A DNA stretch of 17,023 nt from Bog-366 sp964501985 (GTDB lineage: Bacteria > Acidobacteriota > Terriglobia > UBA7540), in NCBI GenBank assembly GCA_964501985.1, contig CAZCVY010000149.1, positions 1-17,023 of the forward strand, given 5' to 3'. Below, piece after piece: positions 8,696 to 16,104 of the stretch (positions within the stretch are counted from its first letter, which is position 1; each line of letters opens with the position of its first letter). A program made the position numbers and the translations under genes. Under the pieces are notes generated by a model. It had not been told where the DNA came from and ran no database searches. It was given only the letters and a program-made list of their open reading frames with translations.

Positions 8696-11116
8696 ATGGG
8701 AAGACGCTCAGACCTGAATCGACGTGAATTCATCCAGGGCGGAACGGCAGGTCTCGCGGCGATAGCGGGAATGCACGCGGCCGGTGCTTCGAAGACTGGA
8801 ATCGCCCAATCTGAAAGTGCGCCCAAGGAATCAGAAGCTGTTTTAGAGAGGCGTAAGCGTTATCTCGAAACCCTGCAAGAGATTCTCCCTCGAACGACCG
8901 CCAATGAGCTTACGGGCCGCATGAATGGCGGTGACAAGAGCTGGGAGGCCTGGGTTACCCGCACCGAGGAGCTTCCGCCGGATTTTGAATCGATTCCCTC
9001 CAACAACTTCTTACCTGATCCTCTGGTGCGAATCGAAGCAGCAGCGAGCACGCCCATCACCACCCTGGAACAGTGGGCCCGAGAGCGGCAGCGGATCCGT
9101 TCGGAGTTTGAGCATTGGGTGTATGGGAAAATGCCGCCTCCACCCGATAACCTTCGTGCGGTCGTGACTGAAACCCGCCGCGAGGGTGGCGTGACCGTCC
9201 GGGAAGTGCGGTTGGAATTCGGGCCCGGCCACCGCGGGATTTTGCATGTTCATTTGTTCATACCAGACGGGAAGGCTCCGTTTCCGGTTTTCTTGACCAA
9301 TCAGCCGCTGACCTCCAGTTGGATTCAACCCGCGATACGTCGCGGATATCTGGCGTGTATTTACGACGCCACAGATCCTATCTTCGGCGCGACAGATGAC
9401 TCCGACAAATTCATCGACGTGTATCCGGAATATGACTTCGCCTGCATTGCGCGCTGGGCGTGGGCAGCGATGAGGGCGGTCGATTACTTATGCGTGCTGC
9501 CGGAAGTCGATACCAGCAGAATCGGAATTACAGGGCACTCCCGCAACGGGAAGCAAGCGGTGCTGGCGGCCGCATTTGACGAACGGATCGGTGCCGTGGT
9601 GGGATCAAGCGGCACCACCGGCGAATGCCTCCCTTGGCGATATTGCACCCTGGATTTTTGGGGTACGGGAAGCATCGAGTCCATCACCGGCGGCCCCCAC
9701 AACACCCATTGGTTTCATCCTCGCCTGCGCTTCTTCGCCGGGAGCGAGGATAAGCTTCCGGTTGACCAAAACCAGCTTTTGGCGCTCGTGGCGCCGCGTG
9801 GCCTTATGATGTACGCCGCTTACAGCGAGCACGAAGGCAACGACTTCGGTTACGAGCAGGCTTATTGTTCGGTCCGCAACGTCTACCGGTTTCTAGGCCG
9901 GGAAGAAAACGTGCAGCTTCATTTGCGATTCGGCGAGCATGACTTCATCCCCAACCACGTCGAGAATTTCGTCAACTTCTTCGATTCGGTCTTTGGCCGG
10001 TGTCATTACCCCAAGTCCGAGACATGGATCAATGGTTACACCTTCGAGGGTTGGTTGAACTCGAGCGGAGAACGGGTCGACCCATTGCGGCATCCGCAGC
10101 GGACCTTGGCGGACTTCTTACCGACGGACCCTTCTGCCTGGCCTCGTCGGAGGGATGACATCAAAAAGGAAATACTCTGGGCCTTGGGGGAAGAGCCCCC
10201 GGGACTGCCTTTTGGCGGAGTTCGTAAGTTGCCGGCGCCCGAAACGCCGTACTGGATTCATCCACCTGGCGATAGCCCCCTGGCCATGCTTTTTGAACGG
10301 CCCTTGAGGCGTCCCAATATGGGGTCAACGATAGTTCCATACGGAGACGGCCTGCGGGCCGATCTGTATTATCCTTTTGGCCCCAACGGCGAACCGCAAC
10401 CCGGCCCGCTGCCCGTGGTCATTTGGCTCCACGCATATGCCTATGCGACGGGCTACTCACGATGGGTGAACGCGGCCTTCGATTCGCTCGGTCGAAAGGG
10501 TTTTGCGATCCTGGCCTTTGACCAACTGGGTTTTGGCGCGCGTGGACCCGACGTGCATGATTTTTACCGTCAGTATCCCCACTGGTCGTTACTCGGCAAG
10601 ATGGTCTGCGACACGCGGGGAGTGGTCGATGCGCTATCTACCCTCGACTGCATCGACCACTCACGCATCTTCATGATCGGTTACGCGCTGGGCGGCAGGG
10701 TGGGCTTGGTCGCGGCTGCCCTCGACGAGCGCGTGAAAGCCGTGGCCTCGGTGTGCGGATTCGATGCCCTACAACACACCGCACCGGGAGATGGCACGGA
10801 AGGCGTCCTACACTATTCGCACCTGCACGGATTGCTCCCGCGATTGGGTTTCTTCGCAGGAGGGGAAGCAAGGCTGCCGTTCGATTACGACCGCGTGCTG
10901 GCGCTTGTGGCGCCACGCGCGGCGCTGATCGTGGCGCCGACATTGGATCGGTACGTTCACGTCGAAGCGGTGCGGAGTGAGGTCGAGCAGGCGCGAAAGG
11001 TATACGGCCTTCTGGGGCGGAACGAAAGGCTCCGCCTTGAAACCCCGCTCGATTTCAATCGCTTCATGGAGGATCGGCAGGAACAGGTCATCGACTGGAT
11101 CGCACGGCAACGCTGA
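8696..11116 (+). CDS. Tat-exported tandem alpha/beta hydrolase (glucuronoyl-esterase-like first domain, nucleophile-less second domain)
   Basis: This 806-residue protein probably acts in the periplasm or outside the cell. The N-terminus carries a twin-arginine motif (LNRREFIQGG) followed by an Ala/Gly-rich helix. The first hydrolase domain (about residues 110-450) has the nucleophile elbow GITGHSRNGKQAV with Ser282. The SRNGK form resembles CE15 glucuronoyl methylesterases, which cut lignin-carbohydrate esters. A candidate catalytic His415 lies in FGEHDFIPNH. The second domain (about residues 520-806) has a hydrolase fold with LPVVIWLHAYAYATGYS, then MIGYALGGRVGLVAAA, where the expected Ser is Ala664. 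It ends TPLDFNRFMEDRQEQVIDWI. That domain is probably not catalytic. ATG 8696 is preferred because its Tat signal is of normal length; an in-frame TTG at 8681 is possible. Neither has a clear Shine-Dalgarno. Confidence 0.85.
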   Translation: MGRRSDLNRREFIQGGTAGLAAIAGMHAAGASKTGIAQSESAPKESEAVLERRKRYLETLQEILPRTTANELTGRMNGGDKSWEAWVTRTEELPPDFESIPSNNFLPDPLVRIEAAASTPITTLEQWARERQRIRSEFEHWVYGKMPPPPDNLRAVVTETRREGGVTVREVRLEFGPGHRGILHVHLFIPDGKAPFPVFLTNQPLTSSWIQPAIRRGYLACIYDATDPIFGATDDSDKFIDVYPEYDFACIARWAWAAMRAVDYLCVLPEVDTSRIGITGHSRNGKQAVLAAAFDERIGAVVGSSGTTGECLPWRYCTLDFWGTGSIESITGGPHNTHWFHPRLRFFAGSEDKLPVDQNQLLALVAPRGLMMYAAYSEHEGNDFGYEQAYCSVRNVYRFLGREENVQLHLRFGEHDFIPNHVENFVNFFDSVFGRCHYPKSETWINGYTFEGWLNSSGERVDPLRHPQRTLADFLPTDPSAWPRRRDDIKKEILWALGEEPPGLPFGGVRKLPAPETPYWIHPPGDSPLAMLFERPLRRPNMGSTIVPYGDGLRADLYYPFGPNGEPQPGPLPVVIWLHAYAYATGYSRWVNAAFDSLGRKGFAILAFDQLGFGARGPDVHDFYRQYPHWSLLGKMVCDTRGVVDALSTLDCIDHSRIFMIGYALGGRVGLVAAALDERVKAVASVCGFDALQHTAPGDGTEGVLHYSHLHGLLPRLGFFAGGEARLPFDYDRVLALVAPRAALIVAPTLDRYVHVEAVRSEVEQARKVYGLLGRNERLRLETPLDFNRFMEDRQEQVIDWIARQR

Positions 11117-11190
11117 AGTCGGAACAAGCTTACAGCCGGGTTTCCCCCCCGTTTCCCATACTCCCCCTGACTTGTGGTACGCTTCTAAAG

Positions 11191-11940
11191 ATGCCACGCT
11201 ATCGGCAATTCGCCTATTCGTTTGGTCCACCGCTCACGCCGATGGTCAAGAAGTTGATCATTGTTACGAGTGCGGCGTTCGTCCTTACCTACATCCCACT
11301 ACAGATTTTCCAATCGCAATTCTTTGACTACATCTTCGCCTTGTTCGCGCTTCAATCAGACCTGGTCATTCATCGGCTTTACGTCTGGCAATTGGTAACG
11401 TACTTGTTTCTCCACGGGGGATGGTTCCACATCATTTTCAACATGTTCGCGTTGTGGATGTTTGGCTCGGACCTCGAGAGCGCTTGGGGGGGCCGGAAAT
11501 TTCTCTACTACTATTTTCTTACCGGCATCGGTGCGGGAATTCTGGACGTGGCCCTGAACGCGCTATTTCGTCCGGGACTGTCCTCCGCCACCATTGGTTG
11601 TTCGGGCGCGGTATATGGGCTGTTGCTGGCGTATGGGATGCTCTTCCCTGAGCGGCTTATTTATCTCTACATGATTATTCCCATCAAGGCCAAGTGGTTC
11701 GTGGTCATCATGGGAGCCATTGAGTTCGTCAGCTCGTTCGGCGGCCCCGGCTCCGGCGTCAGCCACTTTGCGCACCTGGGCGGAATGCTCTTTGGTTATC
11801 TCTACCTGCGCGGTTGGTCTCTTCCTTACCGTTGGCAGCTCCAATATAACGACTGGCGGCGCGCTCAGACGCGGAAGAAATTCGAAGTGTACATGCGCGA
11901 TCAGGAGAAGAAAGACAAGAACGGGCGCTGGGTAAACTGA
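11191..11940 (+). CDS. Rhomboid-family intramembrane serine protease
   Basis: This 249-residue inner-membrane protease of the GlpG/rhomboid type cleaves substrates within or near transmembrane helices. Six hydrophobic segments are visible. The family motifs are intact: LHGGWFHIIFNMFALWMFG, with oxyanion-region His80 and Asn84; the nucleophile motif IGCSGAVYGLLLAYG, with Ser138; and the catalytic helix SHFAHLGGMLFGYLYLRG, with His195. The nucleophile motif is GCSG rather than the commonest GASG. After the last helix comes a charged cytoplasmic tail (WRRAQTRKKFEVYMRDQEKKDK). The ATG at 11191 has no clear Shine-Dalgarno. A later ATG at 11242 (MVKKLIIV) would still retain all helices. It follows the hydrolase by 74 bases and is followed by the promoter of the riboswitch unit. 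Confidence 0.92.
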   Translation: MPRYRQFAYSFGPPLTPMVKKLIIVTSAAFVLTYIPLQIFQSQFFDYIFALFALQSDLVIHRLYVWQLVTYLFLHGGWFHIIFNMFALWMFGSDLESAWGGRKFLYYYFLTGIGAGILDVALNALFRPGLSSATIGCSGAVYGLLLAYGMLFPERLIYLYMIIPIKAKWFVVIMGAIEFVSSFGGPGSGVSHFAHLGGMLFGYLYLRGWSLPYRWQLQYNDWRRAQTRKKFEVYMRDQEKKDKNGRWVN

Positions 11941-11947
11941 GTCTCCA

Positions 11948-11977
11948 TTGACAGCGCCGCTCCGCTGGTGCTAATTT
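11948..11977 (+). promoter_or_regulatory. Sigma70-type promoter for the riboswitch-receptor transcript
   Basis: A perfect -35 TTGACA (11948-11953), an 18-base spacer and a -10 TAATTT (11972-11977) lie about 30 bases before the riboswitch P1 stem. Transcription would start near 11984. The position, directly upstream of a cobalamin aptamer, supports the call. Confidence 0.65.
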
Positions 11978-12007
11978 CCATAGCGTTGTTCGTGTTGTAG
12001 CAAGATT

Positions 12008-12204
12008 TGTTCCTGCGGTGCCCCGTTTGAATAACGAGGTAAAAGGAAAGGCCGTTAAAATCGGCCGCGGTCCCGCCACTGTAATCGGTGAGCCGCATCC
12101 TCCCAGTCCGTCAACCGGCGGGCAGCCACTGTTCTGCTCTACGCAGAAGGGGAAGGCTGAGGATGCGGTGATGACCCGAGAGCCAGGAAACCTGCCCGGG
12201 AACA
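12008..12204 (+). ncRNA. Cobalamin (adenosylcobalamin-class) riboswitch
   Basis: The aptamer is recognised by its conserved boxes: GGTGCC near the 5' end, the core CCCGCCACTGTAATCGG (from 12072), a 10-bp arm CCGCATCCTC/GAGGATGCGG (12093-12102 with 12159-12168), and the 3' B12 box AGCCAGGAAACCTGCC (12181-12196). A closing P1 stem is visible: TGTTCC at 12008-12013 pairs with GGAACA at 12199-12204. Cobalamin binding normally represses the downstream gene. Here that gene is a TonB-dependent receptor, and a strong terminator follows, so control is probably by transcription termination. Confidence 0.95.
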
Positions 12205-12252
12205 TTCATTCGACCTAACTCTTCGACGGAAAGAGTCCTGGGGAAGACTGCG

Positions 12253-12292
12253 AAGCCTTCCGATTCCGCCTTGAGGAATAGGGAGGCTTTTT
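12253..12292 (+). terminator. Riboswitch expression-platform terminator
   Basis: The arm AAGCCTTCC (12253-12261) pairs with GGGAGGCTT (12281-12289) over 9 bp with one G-U. A 1x1 mismatch follows, then an inner 5-bp stem ATTCC/GGAAT and a 7-base loop. A run of five T follows at 12288-12292. It lies 48 bases after the B12 box side of P1 and 70 bases before the receptor start. A small hairpin ACTCTT/AAGAGT between aptamer and terminator may take part in switching. Confidence 0.88.
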
Positions 12293-12363
12293 CATTTAGC
12301 CTTTTCCTTGGGATTCCTTCCGCACGCCCCCGTCGTGAGAACGGGGAGAAGGAGTCTCTTGTG

Positions 12364-14682
12364 ATGAAGTATGCTCTCAATTTTCAACAACGGCCCTGGC
12401 GATTCCCGGCCCCTCCAGCCATAAGCAAAACCTCTTCCGATCGCGTCGGAAGGCCGCTTACCCTGCTGTGCGCGTTATTCGTGCTGCTTTCGGCCGCTGC
12501 CGCGCAAGCCGCGACGCTCACGGGAACCGTCGTCGACCCCAGTGGCAGCGCGGTTCCTCAAGCCCACGTGACCCTCCTCCGGTCCTTGGTGGTGTTGGAC
12601 CAACGCGAAACCGATTCCCAGGGAGTTTTTAAGTTTGCCGGCCTCACCGACGGAAAATACCAAGCGGTGGCGAGCGCGCCCGGGCTTGCTTCGCCGCAAG
12701 CGGAGGTGGAAATCCGCGGATCGGAAGTTCACACTCTCGATTTGCGCTTACAGTTGAGCGCCGTTCAGCAACAAGTTGTAGTCTCCGCCTCGCTGGGCGA
12801 CTCGTTGGTTTCCGAAGTCGGTTCCTCGGTCTCTGTTGTCTCCGGGCAAGACATCCAAGATCGCGCTGCCTTAAATGTGCTGGACGTCCTGACTGGAATC
12901 CCTGGCGTCGAGGTGAGCCAGGCGGGTCGCTACGGAGGTGTTACGGGCGTCTACGTTCGCGGTGGTCAGTCCAATTACAATCTGGTGATGGTCGACGGCG
13001 TCGAGTTGAACGAATTTGGCGGAGCCTTTGATTTCGCCCCGCTCCCGGCCGACGGCGTCGAGCGCGTCGAAGTGACGCGTGGTCCGGAAAGCGCGCTTTA
13101 TGGGCCGAACGCGGTCACCAGTGTGATTAACATTGTGACGACTCAGGGCGAGGGCACCCCGCACTTTACTTTTCAGGCCGAAGGGGGCAGTTTCACGACG
13201 TACCGATTTGTCGCGGGCGGAAGCGGCATGACTCACGGATTGAATTGGGGATTCGACCTCTCCCGTTTCGACTCCGGTGGACTCGTTCAGAATGACAATT
13301 ACCGCAACCAATCGGCATTCCTCAGCCTCGGGTATCATCAAAGCCCGCGGCGGCGGCTGGATTTCAACTTCTTCGGCAATGCCAACGCCGCGGGAGCGCC
13401 GGGGCCTTACGGGTCCGACCCAGACGACCTCTTTACTGGCATCGATACTTACTCGCGTGACAAGCAGAACCTGTTTGGATGGGGAGGCAGCTACTCCGAA
13501 CAAATCAACTCGAAATTCCAGCAGGTTACGACCGTCAGTGCCTCCACCAATGATTATTACTTCCGCTCACCCTATGGGGATTCGTATTCCAACAACCTGC
13601 GCGCCGTGCTGAACACTCGCAGCGAAGTGGCCATCTCCAGCAAGGACTTCTTCGTGGCGGGATTTGAGTACAACCACGAACAGGTGGAGGATACCTACAT
13701 CTCGGACTCGAACGGGACACCGTTTGTCCTTCCGCGCACCAGTCTGGCTTTCTTTGCGGAAAACCGTTGGAGCCCCACGCGCCGTCTCTACCTCACAGCC
13801 GGGTTCCGCGTGGATGACTTGCGCACGAACTCGCTGCCGCCTGATGATTCCGCCGACCGCCCACTCCTTCCTCCCAGTACCGTGGTCAAAGTGAATCCAC
13901 GCGTGGCGGCGGCGTATATGCCCCGCGAATCGCATGGCGGGGCAATCGATGCAACCCGCCTCCACGGAAGCTTTGGCACGGGGATCCGCCCGCCCGACGG
14001 CTTCAACCTGGCCTTCACGAATAATCCTCATCTGAAGCCGGAGACGAGCATCAGCTTCGATGCCGGAATCGAACAGCGGTTCTTCCAAGATAAAGCCGTG
14101 CTGGACCTCACTTACTTCAACAACCATTTCAAGGATCAGATTGTGACGCTCGGCGGCTCACTCACGAATCTGAGTTCATTTGTCTCCGACAATCTCGGCA
14201 ACTCGCGCGCGCAGGGCGGGGAAGTCTCGTTCCAGGTCCATCCCATAAGGTCACTGCAGATGTCGGTGGAGTATACCCGCGACGACACGGCGGTACTTTC
14301 GCTCGACGGATCATCCTTGGCGTTGGCGCCGCTGCAGGTCGGGCAAGAGTTGATCGGCCAACCGCGCAACTCCGGTGGGTACAATCTTACCTGGCGGCAT
14401 GGCAACCTGATCCTGAACACCAACGCATACATCCGCGGACAGGTATTGAACGTAGAACCAAACTATGGCCTCGGCGCCTGCGAGCTCGACCTCCCTTGTC
14501 TATTTCCGGATAGCGGATACGCCCGAGTCGACGGCGGGTTTTCCTATCGGCTGCCCGCGGGAGTGGAGCTTTACGGCCGGCTCGGTAACATGCTGGACCG
14601 AAAGTACGAGGAAGTGTTGGGATACCCGGCGCTGCCGTTCAACTTCCTCGCAGGCGTGAGAATCAATATCCTCGGGCGGTAG
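12364..14682 (+). CDS. TonB-dependent receptor under cobalamin riboswitch control (BtuB-like)
   Basis: This is a 772-residue outer-membrane active transporter, most likely for cobalamin or a related corrinoid, given the riboswitch upstream. Its N-terminus is a long signal peptide with hydrophobic core LTLLCALFVLLSAAAAQAAT. A carboxypeptidase-regulatory-like domain (about residues 50-130, beginning LTGTVVDPSGSAVPQAHVTL) comes next, followed by a TonB-box-like VVVSAS. The plug contains VLDVLTGIPGVEVSQAGRYG, GVYVRGGQSNYNLVMVDGVE, VERVEVTRGPESALYGPNAV and INIVT. The beta-barrel ends with NFLAGVRINILGR. Frames starting at TTG 12271 would lie inside the terminator stem, so I use ATG 12364, with AAGGAG nine bases upstream. 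GTG 12361 is a close alternative. E. coli BtuB is about 600 residues and lacks the extra N-terminal domain. Confidence 0.92.
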   Translation: MKYALNFQQRPWRFPAPPAISKTSSDRVGRPLTLLCALFVLLSAAAAQAATLTGTVVDPSGSAVPQAHVTLLRSLVVLDQRETDSQGVFKFAGLTDGKYQAVASAPGLASPQAEVEIRGSEVHTLDLRLQLSAVQQQVVVSASLGDSLVSEVGSSVSVVSGQDIQDRAALNVLDVLTGIPGVEVSQAGRYGGVTGVYVRGGQSNYNLVMVDGVELNEFGGAFDFAPLPADGVERVEVTRGPESALYGPNAVTSVINIVTTQGEGTPHFTFQAEGGSFTTYRFVAGGSGMTHGLNWGFDLSRFDSGGLVQNDNYRNQSAFLSLGYHQSPRRRLDFNFFGNANAAGAPGPYGSDPDDLFTGIDTYSRDKQNLFGWGGSYSEQINSKFQQVTTVSASTNDYYFRSPYGDSYSNNLRAVLNTRSEVAISSKDFFVAGFEYNHEQVEDTYISDSNGTPFVLPRTSLAFFAENRWSPTRRLYLTAGFRVDDLRTNSLPPDDSADRPLLPPSTVVKVNPRVAAAYMPRESHGGAIDATRLHGSFGTGIRPPDGFNLAFTNNPHLKPETSISFDAGIEQRFFQDKAVLDLTYFNNHFKDQIVTLGGSLTNLSSFVSDNLGNSRAQGGEVSFQVHPIRSLQMSVEYTRDDTAVLSLDGSSLALAPLQVGQELIGQPRNSGGYNLTWRHGNLILNTNAYIRGQVLNVEPNYGLGACELDLPCLFPDSGYARVDGGFSYRLPAGVELYGRLGNMLDRKYEEVLGYPALPFNFLAGVRINILGR

Positions 14683-14702
14683 GGGCAGTAGACAAGAGAC
14701 AG

Positions 14703-14768
14703 GAGCTAGAAGTGAGAAGCGGGAGGTCCTAGCTGGGGCTACGGATTCTCGCTTTTAACTTCTAGCTC
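14703..14768. repeat. Imperfect inverted repeat (hairpin) after the receptor gene
   Basis: The arm 14703-14723 (starts GAGCTAGAAGT) and the arm 14748-14768 (ends ACTTCTAGCTC) are complementary at 18 of 21 positions, with a 24-base loop. The arms are purine- and pyrimidine-rich respectively. It lies 20 bases after the receptor stop and lacks a clear T-run, so it may be a repeat-family hairpin or a structural transcript end rather than a classic terminator. Confidence 0.6.
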
Positions 14769-14811
14769 GTCACTTCTCCTCGAGGATCAATCACCATAAG
14801 AAGGTCACCGA

Positions 14812-14908
14812 GAGACGTTGTAGCGCGGACCTGTTCTGTAGGTCCGCGGCTCTTTGCTAATGGACAGCGAAAGGCCGCGGACCGATAGAACAGGCGCTAC
14901 GACGCTCC
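14812..14908. repeat. Long REP-like imperfect palindrome between convergent genes
   Basis: The outer arms GTTGTAGCGC (14817-14826) and GCGCTACGAC (14894-14903) pair with one G-T. A TGTTCT/AGAACA step follows, then a perfect 10-bp stem GGTCCGCGGC (14841-14850)/GCCGCGGACC (14873-14882), and an inner CTTTGCT/AGCGAAAG step. The left arm has a 4-base insertion (GGAC) that breaks the pairing. Nearly the whole 90 bases fold on themselves. It sits between the convergent receptor and doxX genes, where it could act as a bidirectional transcript end, and it looks like a dispersed palindromic element. Confidence 0.7.
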
Positions 14909-14912
14909 CTGT

Positions 14913-15368
14913 TCACCCGCCACCCTGCCGACTGCTGATCGCGCGGTCGAGTGAGAAAGCCCCACCGCCTCGAATCATCAAAGCCAGGGTCACAGCCAGG
15001 ATGAGCAGGTGGTACTCGATGCCCTCGCCCTTCTGTTGGCCCGTCCAGTTCATGAACAAGCCGTTCGGCAGGTGCACCATGAAAATCGCCACGAGCATAT
15101 TGGCCGTGATCCCAAAGGCGGCGATGCGCGTCAGCAGGCCGAGGACAAGACCCAAGCCGCCGAAGAACTCCGCCGCAATCGCCAGGAAGGCGAAGGCTGT
15201 CGGGATGTGCATGGCTTGGGTGAAGAAACCCATCGTCCCTTTGAAACCGTACCCGCCGAACCATCCCAGCATTTTCTGCGAGCCATGCGCGAAGAATATG
15301 ATCCCGAGCACCAGCCGCATTATCGTCAAGACTTTGTCATCCGGCGTTTGGAGCAATCTCTTGAACAT
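14913..15368 (-). CDS. DoxX-family membrane protein
   Basis: This inner-membrane protein has 151 residues and four predicted helices: VLTIMRLVLGIIFFAHGSQK, AFLAIAAEFFGGLGLVLGLL, an ITANMLVAIFMVHL segment, and LLILAVTLALMIRG. The motif FAHGSQKMLGWFGGYG is typical of DoxX. Family members are quinone-oxidoreductase-like subunits or associated with thiosulfate:quinone oxidoreductase and redox-stress responses; the exact role here is unknown. ATG 15368 has AAGGAG six bases upstream, overlapping the stop codon of the nitroreductase gene (TAAGGAG); a GTG-type start at 15395 would lie inside that gene. The 10-base gap indicates translation from a nitroreductase-doxX operon. Confidence 0.92.
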   Translation of the reverse strand: MFKRLLQTPDDKVLTIMRLVLGIIFFAHGSQKMLGWFGGYGFKGTMGFFTQAMHIPTAFAFLAIAAEFFGGLGLVLGLLTRIAAFGITANMLVAIFMVHLPNGLFMNWTGQQKGEGIEYHLLILAVTLALMIRGGGAFSLDRAISSRQGGG

Positions 15369-15378
15369 CTCGATCTCC

Positions 15379-15987
15379 TTAATCCCGATTCTCAACGACC
15401 GCCGACGCGGCTCTGCCCCAACTTCCGCTGAATACGAAGTCCGTCAGCGGCTTGCGTGTTCGCGCGGACGGGTCAGCGGGCGGCGCTTCCTGGTATCCCA
15501 GCGCCAGCACTGCCACCGGTTCGTACCCTGATGGGATGGCGAAAAGCTCGCGCGCCAAGCGTGGATCGAAGCCGCCCATCTGATGGATGTGTAAGCTGAG
15601 AGCCGTCGCTTGAACCGTCAGATTCGCCACCGCCTGGCCCAGATCGTAGAAGGCGTGGCGATTGGGTCGGGCGACGTGATCATAGTCGAGCTTGGCGATC
15701 GCCAGAATCAAGACCGGCGCTTGCTGTGCCCATTGGCGATTGACATCCACTAATGTGCTCAACAGGCGGTTATAACCTTCCGCGTCTTCGCGCGTCGCCA
15801 CGATGAATGACCAGGGCTGCGCATTGTAGCTCGACGGCGCCCAGCGGGCGGCCTCGAATAACTGCGCGAGCTTCGACGGCGCGACCGGCCGTGGTGAGAA
15901 TGCCCGTGGGCTCCAACGGCGTGCCAGGAGCTCGTGGATTCCCGAGCCCACTTCCTCTCGACAAGGCGCTGATTTCGTTGCTTGCAT
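15379..15987 (-). CDS. Nitroreductase-family FMN oxidoreductase
   Basis: This is a cytoplasmic flavin enzyme of 202 residues. N-terminal features typical of the family are the phosphate-contacting RRWSPRAFSPRPV and the FMN/substrate loop AARWAPSSYNAQPWSFIVA. The middle holds FYDLGQAVANLTVQATALSL, where helices form the dimer. The C-terminal part has AIPSGYEPVAVLALGY and ends VVENRD. Nitroreductases reduce nitro groups, quinones or similar electrophiles with NAD(P)H; the physiological substrate is not evident. ATG 15987 is chosen for its AGGAGG a few bases upstream; the 14-residue extension to 16029 has no support. A MarR regulator lies upstream on the same strand and a MarR-like operator lies in the intergenic region, pointing to induction by electrophilic or aromatic compounds. 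Confidence 0.92.
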   Translation of the reverse strand: MQATKSAPCREEVGSGIHELLARRWSPRAFSPRPVAPSKLAQLFEAARWAPSSYNAQPWSFIVATREDAEGYNRLLSTLVDVNRQWAQQAPVLILAIAKLDYDHVARPNRHAFYDLGQAVANLTVQATALSLHIHQMGGFDPRLARELFAIPSGYEPVAVLALGYQEAPPADPSARTRKPLTDFVFSGSWGRAASAVVENRD

Positions 15988-16045
15988 GGCCCCTCCTGTT
16001 TTCGTCCGGATTTCCAGGCCGTCGCCCAAACTGTGTCTCGTCGAC

Positions 16046-16068
16046 GGTATTCGTTACAACGACTATAT
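16046..16068 (-). promoter_or_regulatory. Second MarR-type operator, upstream of the nitroreductase operon
   Basis: The plus strand carries TCGTTACAACGA, near-palindromic, within a 23-base block identical at 19 positions to the block in front of marR but in the opposite orientation. The similarity extends past the palindrome, including GACTATAT. It lies between the marR terminator and the nitroreductase start, where that operon's promoter must be. I could not assign clean -35/-10 boxes for the operon. Confidence 0.6.
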
Positions 16069-16075
16069 GATGCAC

Positions 16076-16104
16076 AAAAAGCCGTTAGGATTCACGGACG
16101 GCTT
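16076..16104 (-). terminator. Intrinsic terminator of marR, overlapping its stop codon
   Basis: On the minus strand, AAGCCGT pairs with ACGGCTT (7 bp, 12-base loop), followed by five T. The upstream arm is in the last codons of marR and the TAA stop lies at the loop/stem boundary. It should end the marR transcript before the nitroreductase gene. Confidence 0.7.

Noticed and set aside
12271..12363. N-terminal extension of the B12-regulated receptor starting at TTG 12271
   Set aside because: It begins inside the terminator stem of the riboswitch, has no ribosome-binding site, and the signal peptide follows naturally from ATG 12364 with AAGGAG upstream.
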